Notes: a model not told the origin generated them from the sequence alone. 40,604 nt of DNA from Rhodopirellula sp. (GCA_002690925.1 NZGD01000271.1:1-40604); one strand, 5' to 3'; positions 18,266 through 27,327 are shown, numbered from the stretch's first letter. Translations and numbers: made by a program.

Positions 18266-18946
18266 ATGCGAACACTCGCGGTTGGCGATATACACGGCTG
18301 TTATCACGCCCTGAGAACACTCGAGGCGTTTGTAGAATTCAAGCCAGATGACCATATCATCACCTTGGGTGATCATATCCACCGCGGACCAGATTCCCGC
18401 TCGGTCATGGAGTGGTTGATCAATCGTCAGGGAAAGGGACGCTTGACCGCCTTGCGCGGCAACCACGAGTGTGTCTTTCAGGCCGCCATCGCATCCGAGT
18501 TGGATCGCGAGACATGGCTGGGTTTTGGTGGTGACCAGATGTTAGCCTCGTACAACGTGCAAAGCATCGACCAAATTCCGGCCGAACATCGTGCATTTTT
18601 GCAAAGCGGGCTGAAAGATTTCTACGAAAACGACACTCATTTTTGTGTTCACGCAAACGCACGCGAAGACCTAACGCTCGAGGATCAAACTGACCGCATG
18701 TTGTTTTGGAAGAAGTTTGTCGATGTCAAACCCCATCAATCAGGGAAGATCATGATTTGCGGACACACGCCCCAACGAAGCGGTTATCCCAAAGACATTG
18801 GTCACGCCATCTGCATTGACACGGCAGCAGCACGAAAAGGCTGGTTGACCTGTCTGGATCTGGATTCACGATATTGTTGGCAAGCCGATGAAACAGGAAA
18901 AACTCGAAGCTTTTCGCTAGATTCTGCAGACCGAATTGCAATGTGA
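18266..18946 (+). CDS. PPP-family serine/threonine (or symmetrical) protein phosphatase
   Basis: A 226-aa metallophosphoesterase similar to bacterial PrpA/lambda-type phosphatases. Metal-binding motifs are in order: GDIHG (Asp8, His10), GDHIHRGPDS (Asp36), RGNHE (Asn66, His67), CVHAN near 129 and MICGHTP near 171. The second motif normally reads GDxVDRG; here the second Asp is His (His39), an unusual change at the residue that supports the catalytic His. The enzyme is predicted to be cytoplasmic and Mn-dependent, removing phosphate from Ser/Thr or small nucleotides. An AGGGGT stretch lies upstream of the ATG. It is monocistronic. Confidence 0.9.
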   Translation: MRTLAVGDIHGCYHALRTLEAFVEFKPDDHIITLGDHIHRGPDSRSVMEWLINRQGKGRLTALRGNHECVFQAAIASELDRETWLGFGGDQMLASYNVQSIDQIPAEHRAFLQSGLKDFYENDTHFCVHANAREDLTLEDQTDRMLFWKKFVDVKPHQSGKIMICGHTPQRSGYPKDIGHAICIDTAAARKGWLTCLDLDSRYCWQADETGKTRSFSLDSADRIAM

Positions 18947-19314
18947 GCCCATCCAAGGCAGTCACTTAAAGACAGTGAAAAAGCTCAGCTGAATCAGATT
19001 TCACCGTGCACGCATCGGCCACGTAAAAAAGTAGTTTTCAGTTGGTTTCATTGACATCTGATAAACAGCCAACGAAGCGAGTATATTGCAGGGGCGGCGA
19101 CAATGGTAATTTCCCAAACATGCCCTGCTGACTGGGCGGCCCCAAGGAATAACCACTTACTTCAGGCTACCAATACAAACTCAATTTGGTTTTCGTGATG
19201 GATCGCCGCGTTGCATCTGGAACACGGTGTTTTGATCAACCGTTCCCTGACCCACAATGAACACTTCGTTGCGATGTTCAAGAAGCATCGCTGCTCAAGT
19301 TTGGAAAAACCACC
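18947..19314. other. Upstream region of the Na+/solute symporter
   Basis: This is 368 bp with no gene. TTGACA is present near 19050 and TATATT near 19081, but they are 25 bp apart, so they are not a standard promoter pair. It presumably holds the symporter promoter. Confidence 0.35.
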
Positions 19315-20988
19315 ATGCTGTCCATGACACTCCTCTCATTTCTATTTTTCACTGGACTTGTGATTGCTCTCACCTGGTGGTTCACCCGTGCGTCTGATTT
19401 GAACACCGACGAAGGTTACTTTCTTGCTGGCCGAAGTTTGACGGGAATCTTTATCGCAGGATCGCTGCTGCTAACCAATTTATCGACAGAGCAACTGATC
19501 GGCCTGAATGCTGGGTCATTCAATGATGGATTATCAGTGATGTGCTGGGAAGTAATCGCTGGCATGTCGCTAGTAGTATTGGCTCTGGTTTTTTTACCAC
19601 GATACTTGAAATCAGGAATTGCAACGATTCCACAATTCCTTGAAGAGCGTTACGGTTCATCAGTCAGGGCGCTGACGGCTGGTATCTTCATCGTTGCTTA
19701 CATGCTGATTTTGCTTCCTTTCGTTTTATTTCTTGGTGCCCGCGGCCTCAATGGAATGCTCGATCTGGAAACAATGCTGAACATTCCAAATGAATTGACC
19801 GCGATATGGGGTGTGATCATCTTCATTGCGGTTTTGGGTGGTGGATATGCCATCTGGGGTGGAATGCGAGCAATCGCGGTATCTGACACTTTCAATGGTG
19901 CAGGACTGTTGATCGGCGGCCTGATGATCACTTTCTTTTCACTGCAAGTTGTCGCTGGTGACGAGGGCGGCTTCATGGGAGCCTTTGAAAAGATCAAAGC
20001 AGAAGACCCTGATGCATTTGACTCGATTGGCACAGCTGATGAGGGAACTCACTGGCCGACGCTTTTCACCGGCGTGCTGCTGCTGAACTTCTTTTATTGG
20101 TGCACAAATCAGCAAATCATCCAAAGAACGTTCGGTGCCAAGAATCTTGCAGAGGGTCAGAAAGGCGTCCTTCTGGCTGCCTTCTTCAAGATCCTCGCGC
20201 CGCTGATTCTGGTTCTGCCGGGTATCATCGCTGCCTATTTAGTCATCGGGATCAGCGACCCTGAGATGGTGCAAGCCGTCGGAAAAAATGACGATGGCAA
20301 CTGGATCGCAGATCGAGCCTATGGCGCGCTGGTCAGTCAAGTACTACCCAAGTGGCTGCTGGGTTTCTTCGCTGCTGTTGTGGTAGGCTCGATCCTCTCG
20401 ACATTCAACTCAGTACTGAACTCTGCTGCCACTCTTTTTTCGCTTGATGTCTACAAGAAATATCTGAATCCGACAGCATCCACCAAATCGGTGGTACGCT
20501 CTGGCCAAATTTGCAGTTTCATCGTTGCGATCTTCGCTGTGATTGCGGCACCCTTGATCTTCTACGGCCAAGAAGCAATTTTTGGATTTTTCCAGACACT
20601 CAACGGTGTCTACTTCATCCCACTGCTTGCCATCATCATGGTGGGGATGTTCCACCGGTATGCCGATGGCATGTCTGCCCTGATCACCTTGTTGGTTGGA
20701 CTCGGATTGATGGTCGTCGGTACTTTTTTCACGGGTGAAGACAAGAGCAATGAGATTGATGGTTGGTTGGCAGACTCTTTTGGGAGCCCGTTTCACTACA
20801 TGGGTGCTGTCTTCGCTCTGCTAATTGTCCTGCAATTGTCACTCAGTGCCCTGGGCATGAAAAGAAGTGAACCATACGTTCAGGAAGACAAAGGTCTGGT
20901 TGACCTGACACCGTGGAAGCCAGCTCCCTTCGTCGGTGCAGCATTGATTCTGCTGGTGCTTGGAATTTATGCAATTTTTGCATTTTAG
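19315..20988 (+). CDS. Sodium:solute symporter (SSS family, sugar-transporter-like)
   Basis: A 557-aa integral membrane protein with about fourteen hydrophobic segments. It starts SFLFFTGLVIALTWWFTR, and the GYFLAGRSLTGIFIAGSLLLTNLSTEQLIGLNAG segment matches the vSGLT/YidK branch of the SSS family, whose substrates are sugars. Other family landmarks are YGSSVRALTAG, the GGYAIWGGMRAIAVSDTFNGAG segment and the late GSILSTFNSVLNSAATLFSLDVYKK. It lies 298 bp upstream of the sulfatase-GH43 gene on the same strand, which suits a role in importing the sugar that those enzymes release. Substrate specificity is inferred. The ATG at 19315 lacks a strong ribosome-binding site. Confidence 0.93.
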   Translation: MLSMTLLSFLFFTGLVIALTWWFTRASDLNTDEGYFLAGRSLTGIFIAGSLLLTNLSTEQLIGLNAGSFNDGLSVMCWEVIAGMSLVVLALVFLPRYLKSGIATIPQFLEERYGSSVRALTAGIFIVAYMLILLPFVLFLGARGLNGMLDLETMLNIPNELTAIWGVIIFIAVLGGGYAIWGGMRAIAVSDTFNGAGLLIGGLMITFFSLQVVAGDEGGFMGAFEKIKAEDPDAFDSIGTADEGTHWPTLFTGVLLLNFFYWCTNQQIIQRTFGAKNLAEGQKGVLLAAFFKILAPLILVLPGIIAAYLVIGISDPEMVQAVGKNDDGNWIADRAYGALVSQVLPKWLLGFFAAVVVGSILSTFNSVLNSAATLFSLDVYKKYLNPTASTKSVVRSGQICSFIVAIFAVIAAPLIFYGQEAIFGFFQTLNGVYFIPLLAIIMVGMFHRYADGMSALITLLVGLGLMVVGTFFTGEDKSNEIDGWLADSFGSPFHYMGAVFALLIVLQLSLSALGMKRSEPYVQEDKGLVDLTPWKPAPFVGAALILLVLGIYAIFAF

Positions 20989-21050
20989 AACCAAGCCACC
21001 GACAGTGATCACTCACAGTTGAATCAATCAATATCACAACTGAAAAACCT

Positions 21051-21074
21051 GCTCAACACACCCTCCGGTTGAGC
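21051..21074 (+). other. Hairpin after the symporter gene
   Basis: GCTCAAC and GTTGAGC form a 7-bp stem with a 10-base loop, 63 bp after the symporter stop. No T run follows, so a terminator role is uncertain. Confidence 0.35.
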
Positions 21075-21202
21075 CCAACACAAAAACTCCAAGCCGAATT
21101 TACGACGTCGGCTATCGACTACTTGAAAGACACGCGACGTTTTTTGGTGGACTTGCTTCGAATTCTCGAGGTGGAGCAAAACCTCACGAACTTGCATTCT
21201 AA

Positions 21203-21218
21203 TGTTAAAATTCTAACA
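21203..21218 (+). promoter_or_regulatory. Possible operator upstream of sulfatase-GH43
   Basis: TGTTA-N6-TAACA is a 16-bp inverted repeat 69 bp before the ATG at 21287; ATTCTAA also occurs as a direct repeat at 21197 and 21210. The position and AT-rich symmetry suit a regulator-binding site, though chance cannot be excluded. Confidence 0.35.
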
Positions 21219-21286
21219 CGGCCTGAAACTTGGCGGTGTGCATCGGGAATGAAACACCGGAAGACATCCGCATTCCGAGGTCAACA

Positions 21287-24200
21287 ATGAACGTCCAGAA
21301 CACCGCCTCTAAACCTTCCAACGGCTGTCTTTTTCTGCTTTTTGTTATGGGTTGCCTACTCAGTCGCCCAAGCGTCCAGGCAGCTCCTCAATCGCTCACG
21401 CCGCAACCTGCACAATCCGAGCGTCCCAACATCATCATGGTCTTCATTGATGACATGGGCTGGTCTGACCTGTCCTGTTTCGCCGGCAAACAGGTCGAGA
21501 CTGAGCACATTGATCGATTAGCATCCGAGGGGATTCGCTTCACCAACTTTTATGTCAACTCGCCAATCTGTTCACCATCGCGCGTTGCTCTTGCTACCGG
21601 CCAGTACCCGCAGCGTTGGCGAATCACCTCCTACCTGAACAATCGCAGATCGAATCATGATCGCGGCATGGCACAATGGTTAGATCTCTCGGCTCCCATG
21701 TTGTCACGACAGCTAAACCAAGCTGGCTACGCGACAGGACACTTCGGCAAGTGGCATATGGGAGGACAACGTGATGTCGGCGATGCCCCATTGATCAGTG
21801 AGTATGGGTTTGACCAATCGCTCACGAACTTTGAGGGCCTTGGCCCTCGTGTCCTACCATTGAAAGACTCTTATGACGGGAAACCACCCAAGCATCATGA
21901 CTTAGGATCTGCCAACTTGGGCAGGGGCCCCATTCGCTGGCTAGACCGTTCGATCATCACTGCTGAATTCACAGATCATGCGATAGATTTCATCGACGAA
22001 TCTGTAGCGAACAACCAACCATTCTATCTCAATGTCTGGCCAGATGACGTTCATTCACCATTCTTTCCTCCGCAGCGACTTCGCGCTGCATCCGACGGCA
22101 GCAAGCGTGAACTGTACTATGCCGTACTCGACGCGATGGACCAACAGTTGGGGAGACTCTTTTCAAGAGTACGCGACGACGAGCAACTTCGAAACAACAC
22201 ACTGATCATCGTTGCGTCTGACAATGGTCACGAAGATGGGGCTGGTCAATCAGATCCCCTACGTGGTTCCAAGACATGGCTTTATGAGGGGGGTATTCGA
22301 TCGCCGCTGATTGTCTGGGGGCCCGGCCTGATCAACCGGGACGCAACGGGAACTATCAATACCGAATCAATTTTGTGTGCGATGGATATCAACGCATCCA
22401 TTTATCCAATCACTCAGGTGTCACCAACAACGGGGGTAGAACTCGACGGAGAACCGCTAGCGGCAACCTTGCTGGGGAAATCACAGGCGAGCCGTTCGCA
22501 ACCGATCTTCTGGCGGCGACCTCCTGATCGCCCCGGTGATCGACGCGAAGACAATCCGGATTTGGCAGTCCGTGATGGCCAATGGAAATTCCTCGTCAAC
22601 TTCGATGGCAGCAAACCGCAACTCTTCGACCTATCTCAGGACATCGGCGAACAAAAAAACCTTATCAATACGCGTCCCGAAGTAGCGAAAACTCTTCTGG
22701 CTTCAGTATTACACTGGAACCAGAACATGCCAGCCGACGCGGCGGTGCCGGGTTCCAAAAGCGGGGGAATGACAGATGCACCGCTTGCTGAGAATCTGTT
22801 CGTCAATCCGGTTGGCGAGGGCGCCGACCCATGGGTAACGCGCGACCCGAATTCGCCCCGTTACTTATGGTGCCTCTCTGAAGGCAATCGGGCAATCGCG
22901 GTTCACACGTCAGACCGCCTCGAATCCATGGGGCAAAAGCACATCGTCTGGGAAGCTCCGGCAACAGGCCCTTATTCGAAAGAAGTATGGGCTCCCGAAC
23001 TTCACTTCTTCAACGACCGATGGTATATCTACTTCGCTGCTTCTGATGGCGACAACGCCAACCATCTGTCGTATGTCCTCGAAAGTAAAACCGAAGATCC
23101 ACTAGGGCCGTACTCACTTCATGGACCTCTGGCCACCGGTGAGGGACAAGACGGGAAAAGCCCCAATCTGTGGGCAATCGACGTTACCGTGCTTGAGCAC
23201 GATTCAAAACGGTATGCGATCTGGTCGGGCTGGGATGCAGCGGGAACCGACCAGCAGTACCTCTACATTGCCCCCATGAAATCGCCAACCGAGTTGGCTG
23301 GACCACGAATACGCTTGTGCAGCAACGATGACTACCTGTGGGAGTTCACACAATATGTGGCTGACGCAGCGACGAACGCTCGAGGTCGAGGCTTGAACGA
23401 AGCGCCACAAATTTTCCAGGCGGAGGGGCGAACCTTCGTTACTTTTTCCTGCGGAGCATCGTGGTTGCCCACCTACAAGCTGGGTCTTCTGGAACTCACC
23501 GACGACGATCCACTCGATCCAAACGCATGGCAGAAACGTGCGACACCTGTCTTTACCGGTAATGATTCCACGATTGGTGTTGGACATTCCTGCTTTGTCA
23601 ATTCACTCGATGGAAGTGAACAGTGGCATATCTATCATGCCAAACGGGATCGCGATGCGGGTTGGCGAAGAACAGTATTCGTACAACCGATGAAAACAGG
23701 AAAACGGGGCTTTCCATTGTTTGGCCAGGCTTTAACAGCAGGCTCGGCAACCCTACGTCCCCAAGGACAACAACCGTTCCCGGTCAATCAGATTGTCACT
23801 GAATCACTTCGGAAAAAGACTGCTCCCAAAAACTTCAGTTACTTTGGCCATCATCAATATGCTACGCCGACCCGCAATGGATTCGCACTCGGTGTCATTC
23901 CCGACGAACCAGTGAATGAATTCCGCAGTGGTGAGAAACTGGTCTTCGACAACCAGATGCCGAATGATCTGAAGATCGCAGTCACGATTGATCTATTGGA
24001 TCGAAGTAATGCCAGAGACGCAGGACTATTGTTTCGCACAACGGGGCCGTCCATCGGCTACGACGCTCAACGTGGCTACTTTGCGGGATTGATCCCCAGT
24101 ACCAATCTCATCATTTTTGGGAAAACGGACGGCGAAACCTGGATAGAGTTGGCAAGAAAACGACACGCCATTGATGCAAAGAAAAAACAACGCCTTGTCG

Positions 24201-24355
24201 TGACGTGCAAAGGCGATCAGTTCACCGTAAGTCTGAATGGCAATAATATGATCTCGATTCAAGATTCGACCTATGATCGCGGAAGCATTGGCATGCGTGT
24301 GGTCAACACGCATGCAGTCTTCAGTGACCTTGAGTGCTCGCCGCTGCCTGATTAA
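21287..24355 (+). CDS. Sulfatase-GH43 glycosidase-jelly roll fusion, secreted
   Basis: A 1022-aa three-part exported enzyme. Residues 12-33 are a signal peptide. About 45-480 is a type I sulfatase: DD metal pair at 55-56, CSPSR (Cys95-Arg99, Cys to be matured to formylglycine), GKWH (Lys155, His157), SDNG (Asp312, Asn313), GSKTWLYEGG. About 505-815 looks like a GH43 five-bladed propeller: DPW with Asp514 as likely base, AID with Asp632 as pKa modulator, NEAPQIF with Glu705 as likely acid, and GHSCF at about 767. About 845-1018 is a concanavalin-like jelly roll (DAGLLFRTTGPSIGYD and IGMRVVNTHAVFSDLEC). So one chain could remove sulfate and cut an arabinoside, xyloside or galactoside. The ATG at 21287 (CGAGG upstream) begins the signal peptide. 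It is followed by a second sulfatase. Confidence 0.88.
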   Translation: MNVQNTASKPSNGCLFLLFVMGCLLSRPSVQAAPQSLTPQPAQSERPNIIMVFIDDMGWSDLSCFAGKQVETEHIDRLASEGIRFTNFYVNSPICSPSRVALATGQYPQRWRITSYLNNRRSNHDRGMAQWLDLSAPMLSRQLNQAGYATGHFGKWHMGGQRDVGDAPLISEYGFDQSLTNFEGLGPRVLPLKDSYDGKPPKHHDLGSANLGRGPIRWLDRSIITAEFTDHAIDFIDESVANNQPFYLNVWPDDVHSPFFPPQRLRAASDGSKRELYYAVLDAMDQQLGRLFSRVRDDEQLRNNTLIIVASDNGHEDGAGQSDPLRGSKTWLYEGGIRSPLIVWGPGLINRDATGTINTESILCAMDINASIYPITQVSPTTGVELDGEPLAATLLGKSQASRSQPIFWRRPPDRPGDRREDNPDLAVRDGQWKFLVNFDGSKPQLFDLSQDIGEQKNLINTRPEVAKTLLASVLHWNQNMPADAAVPGSKSGGMTDAPLAENLFVNPVGEGADPWVTRDPNSPRYLWCLSEGNRAIAVHTSDRLESMGQKHIVWEAPATGPYSKEVWAPELHFFNDRWYIYFAASDGDNANHLSYVLESKTEDPLGPYSLHGPLATGEGQDGKSPNLWAIDVTVLEHDSKRYAIWSGWDAAGTDQQYLYIAPMKSPTELAGPRIRLCSNDDYLWEFTQYVADAATNARGRGLNEAPQIFQAEGRTFVTFSCGASWLPTYKLGLLELTDDDPLDPNAWQKRATPVFTGNDSTIGVGHSCFVNSLDGSEQWHIYHAKRDRDAGWRRTVFVQPMKTGKRGFPLFGQALTAGSATLRPQGQQPFPVNQIVTESLRKKTAPKNFSYFGHHQYATPTRNGFALGVIPDEPVNEFRSGEKLVFDNQMPNDLKIAVTIDLLDRSNARDAGLLFRTTGPSIGYDAQRGYFAGLIPSTNLIIFGKTDGETWIELARKRHAIDAKKKQRLVVTCKGDQFTVSLNGNNMISIQDSTYDRGSIGMRVVNTHAVFSDLECSPLPD

Positions 24356-24689
24356 CGAGTAGCGGCCCGTGTGCACAAAAACGAAGACGCGTTTCACTTC
24401 AACGAAACAAAAAGCACCTTGATCATGGCTGCAAGCCCAAGCAAGCCCCATTGGCTTTGCTGCGTTCTTAACCCGTGAGCACAGACAACCTTCCTCACAC
24501 CCAGCCATACTGCGGGCACACGAAGGAATAGTAAAGTTACAGCTCGGCATGAAAACCCTGGACATGGATTTTCAGCTTGGGTCCAACAGTGACCGACGTG
24601 AATTTCGAAAGAGCAGACTTCGGCAGAAACTGCGACAAGAAGCTACAATTGCCGTCCAAGCAATACACCGCTCCATTTCGAAACCACAA
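24356..24689. other. Gap between the two sulfatase genes
   Basis: This 334-bp stretch has a hairpin AGCAAGCC / GGCTTTGCT at 24440-24461 (one-base bulge) and GCAAGCCC twice (24431, 24441). The second sulfatase frame is open from 24549, but those residues precede the signal peptide and look non-coding. Confidence 0.4.
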
Positions 24690-26096
24690 ATGACACACTC
24701 AAGTTTGCGGCCACTCCATGGCTTCCAGATTATCCTGCTAAAAGTTCTGGTCTGTTTTTTCTCTGAGGTCACATTCGCCCAATCGCCTTCAGAACAGCCA
24801 AATGTTCTTCTGCTTCTGTCGGACGACTTGGGGTATCGGGACATTGGCTGCTACGGGGGCCCCGTGAAGACACCAACGCTGGACGGACTGGCATCCCAAG
24901 GCATGCGTTTCAACCAGTTCTATTCTGGATGCGCCGTCTGTTCACCGTCACGAGCAACGCTGATGACGGGGCGGCATCACATTCGGACAGGTGTCTACAG
25001 TTGGATCCATGACGCGAGTCAAAAATCACATCTATTACGTCGTGAAGTTACCTTGGCAGAAATACTCAAGGACGCTGGTTACGCCACTGCTCACATCGGC
25101 AAGTGGCACTTGGGACTACCTACACAAGCTCATGCCAAGCCAACCCCGGATCAGCACGGTTTTGATCACTGGTTTGCGACTTGGAACAATGCAGAGCCGA
25201 GTCACAAGAACCCGAACAACTTCATCCGAAATGGGAAGCCAGTCGGAGAAACAGAGGGCTACTCCTGCCAGATTGTGGCCGACGAAGCAATCGCGTGGCT
25301 TGACCAACGGGGCGATACACCTCAACCATTCTTCCTGAACGTCTGGTTCCATGAGCCTCACGCGCCAATCGCTGCCCCCGACTCGATCGTCAAAGATTAT
25401 GGTCCTGTCAACAATCGAGCTGCCATCTATTCTGCCACCATCGACAATACAGACAGAGCTATTCAGCGTCTGCTGAACAAACTCAAGGAACTTGGTGTCA
25501 CAGACCGCACGCTCATCATCTATGCCTCGGACAATGGGAGCTACCGTGACGATCGAACTGGCGGGTTGCGAGGTCGCAAGGGAATGAACTGGGAAGGAGG
25601 CATCCGAGTTCCTGGCCTGTTTGTGTGGCCCGGTGTAATCAAAAGCGGCACGGTGTCCTCAACGCCTGCCGGCTTGGTCGATGTCCTCCCTTCTGTTTGT
25701 GGCTTACTGGGACTAGAAAAACCAGACCGGCATCTGGACGGTACTGACCTGACGCCAATCCTGAGAGGACAGCCAGAGAACTGGCAACGGAACCAGCCTC
25801 TTTTTTGGCACCTTCAAAAATCAAGGCCAATCGTTGCGATGCGGGATGGTGACTACTCACTGGTCGCGGAACCTGATTACGAGCTTTCGAAAGACAACAT
25901 GTTTCAGGAAGCATGGATTCCAAAAATCAGATCTGGCGGATATCGCAATTTCCAAATGTTCAATCTTTCGAATGATCCGCAGCAAATGAACAACCTTGCA
26001 GCGGAAAACCCCGAGTTGCTCGAAAAGCTGAAATCCAAGCTACTAAAAATCAATCACAGCATCATGCAGGAAGCCCACGATTGGACGACCCAGTAA
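24690..26096 (+). CDS. Secreted type I sulfatase
   Basis: A 468-aa FGly-dependent sulfatase. A signal peptide (GFQIILLKVLVCFFSEVTFAQ) is followed by the DD metal pair (Asp45, Asp46 in SDDLGYRD), CSPSR with Cys84 to be converted to formylglycine, GKWHLG, HEPHAP and SDNGSYRDD, then the GLRGRKGMNWEGGIRVPG lid segment and a C-terminal subdomain with QPLFWHLQ and MFNLSNDPQQMNNL. The length and motif order are those of arylsulfatase A-type enzymes in the S1 class. The ATG at 24690 is chosen because it starts the signal peptide; the ATG at 24549 is less likely. The gene lies 334 bp after the sulfatase-GH43 gene. Its last codons and stop codon are part of a 16-bp tandem repeat. Confidence 0.93.
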   Translation: MTHSSLRPLHGFQIILLKVLVCFFSEVTFAQSPSEQPNVLLLLSDDLGYRDIGCYGGPVKTPTLDGLASQGMRFNQFYSGCAVCSPSRATLMTGRHHIRTGVYSWIHDASQKSHLLRREVTLAEILKDAGYATAHIGKWHLGLPTQAHAKPTPDQHGFDHWFATWNNAEPSHKNPNNFIRNGKPVGETEGYSCQIVADEAIAWLDQRGDTPQPFFLNVWFHEPHAPIAAPDSIVKDYGPVNNRAAIYSATIDNTDRAIQRLLNKLKELGVTDRTLIIYASDNGSYRDDRTGGLRGRKGMNWEGGIRVPGLFVWPGVIKSGTVSSTPAGLVDVLPSVCGLLGLEKPDRHLDGTDLTPILRGQPENWQRNQPLFWHLQKSRPIVAMRDGDYSLVAEPDYELSKDNMFQEAWIPKIRSGGYRNFQMFNLSNDPQQMNNLAAENPELLEKLKSKLLKINHSIMQEAHDWTTQ

Positions 26097-26132
26097 AAAA
26101 ACGACCCAGTGAAAAAACGACCCAGTGAAATC
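26085..26132. repeat. 16-bp tandem repeat spanning the sulfatase stop codon, 3 copies
   Basis: ACGACCCAGTAAAAAA (26085) contains the last codons (Thr-Thr-Gln) and TAA stop of the sulfatase. It recurs at 26101 and 26117, where the stop-like triplet is TGA. The 16-bp period is not a multiple of three. Confidence 0.97.
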
Positions 26133-26337
26133 AGCCTGAAGCACTGCTAATGACCTTGCTCCATGCGTCGTCGCTGAGGCTTGCCTGTCACCTGAAAAAT
26201 CCCGGTTCAACTTGCACCAACGGGGTGAATCCAACTGCAGACAGCCAAATCCATTTGTCGAAGACAACAACGGGCTTTAGAATGCCTGACGTGCAGATTG
26301 CATACGCTATCCCCTCCTCTCCATGCCGGAACCCTCC

Positions 26338-27285
26338 ATGTACCGCACCATGACTTTTTGCAAACACACCATTTGCGGCCTCTTTCTTCTCGGACTCGTG
26401 TCTGACCCTGCACGGGCTGCCGACGCTTTTCAAGTCAAAGACAACGCGGGAAAATACGCTGATGTCATTGCCCCCGATGGCAAGCCGATTTTGCGTTACA
26501 TGTACGAACGTAATACTTCGGATGATGCCAAGACCTTTGATACTGCGAAGGTTTTTGCACATGTTCTTGCCGACGATGGAGAAACGACGCTAACCAAGGG
26601 AGCAGGCGGAAAGTTCCCACACCACAGAGGAATCTTCATTGGCTGGAACAAACTCAAGCAGGGAGGCAAGAGTCATGATCTTTGGCATGTCCGTAACACG
26701 GTTCAAAAGCATCGTGAATTTACAAAAACCGAAGCGTCAGACACGAACGCCCGACTCACAGCCTTGATCGACTGGATCGGAGTCGATGGCAAACCTGTGC
26801 TTGAAGAAAAACGCACTTACAAAGTAACAGCACAAGACGGCGCGCATAGCGTCATCGATTTCACTTCAACACTTACTGCCATAAAGGGTGATGTCGAACT
26901 CAACGGTGATCCCGAGCACGCCGGGGTGCAGTTTCGTCCGTCCCAGCAGGTCGCCGAAAACAAATCGGCAGCTTATACGTTTCACGAAGAAGGAATTGAT
27001 CCCAAAAAAGATCTTGACTTACCTTGGGTCGCAGAGAGCTTTCAAATAGGAGATGACTGGTGGTCCGTGCAGCACATGAACCACCCGTCAAACCCAGACG
27101 GCGCTCGCTGGTCAGCCTATCGCGACTACGGACGCTTTGGGCCTTTTACCGTTGTCAAAATTGCTAATGGAGAATCAGTGACGTTCCGCTATCGTTTCCG
27201 GGTCACCAAAGGTAAGTCGCAAGACCGAGAGCAATTGCAGGCAAGCTTTGACCAGTACAGCCCCAAGCAGTCCATCGATCAGTAA
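26338..27285 (+). CDS. DUF6807 (PmoA-like) secreted protein
   Basis: A 315-aa exported protein of the DUF6807 family, often labelled PmoA-like. A signal peptide (FCKHTICGLFLLGLVSDPARAA) leads into DAFQVKDNAGKYADVIAPDGKPILRYMYER, then KFPHHRGIFIGWN, ending in FGPFTVVKIANGESVTFRYRFRV. The His-His-Arg-Gly motif and paired Trp residues are family hallmarks; the protein is probably a beta-sandwich with carbohydrate-related function. These genes accompany sulfatases in planctomycetes, as here. No enzymatic activity is established. ATG 26338 and ATG 26323 are both possible starts. The gene's 3' end is embedded in a tandem repeat. Confidence 0.88.
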   Translation: MYRTMTFCKHTICGLFLLGLVSDPARAADAFQVKDNAGKYADVIAPDGKPILRYMYERNTSDDAKTFDTAKVFAHVLADDGETTLTKGAGGKFPHHRGIFIGWNKLKQGGKSHDLWHVRNTVQKHREFTKTEASDTNARLTALIDWIGVDGKPVLEEKRTYKVTAQDGAHSVIDFTSTLTAIKGDVELNGDPEHAGVQFRPSQQVAENKSAAYTFHEEGIDPKKDLDLPWVAESFQIGDDWWSVQHMNHPSNPDGARWSAYRDYGRFGPFTVVKIANGESVTFRYRFRVTKGKSQDREQLQASFDQYSPKQSIDQ

Positions 27286-27327
27286 CGCCTGATCAGTAAC
27301 GCCTGATCAGTAACGCCTGATCAGTGA
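27277..27327. repeat. 14-bp tandem repeat spanning two convergent stop codons
   Basis: GATCAGTAACGCCT repeats at 27277, 27291 and 27305, then a partial copy runs 27319-27327. The first unit contains the DUF6807 stop (TAA, 27283-27285) and the partial copy contains the stop of the convergent DUF4159 gene (27321-27323). Confidence 0.97.
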
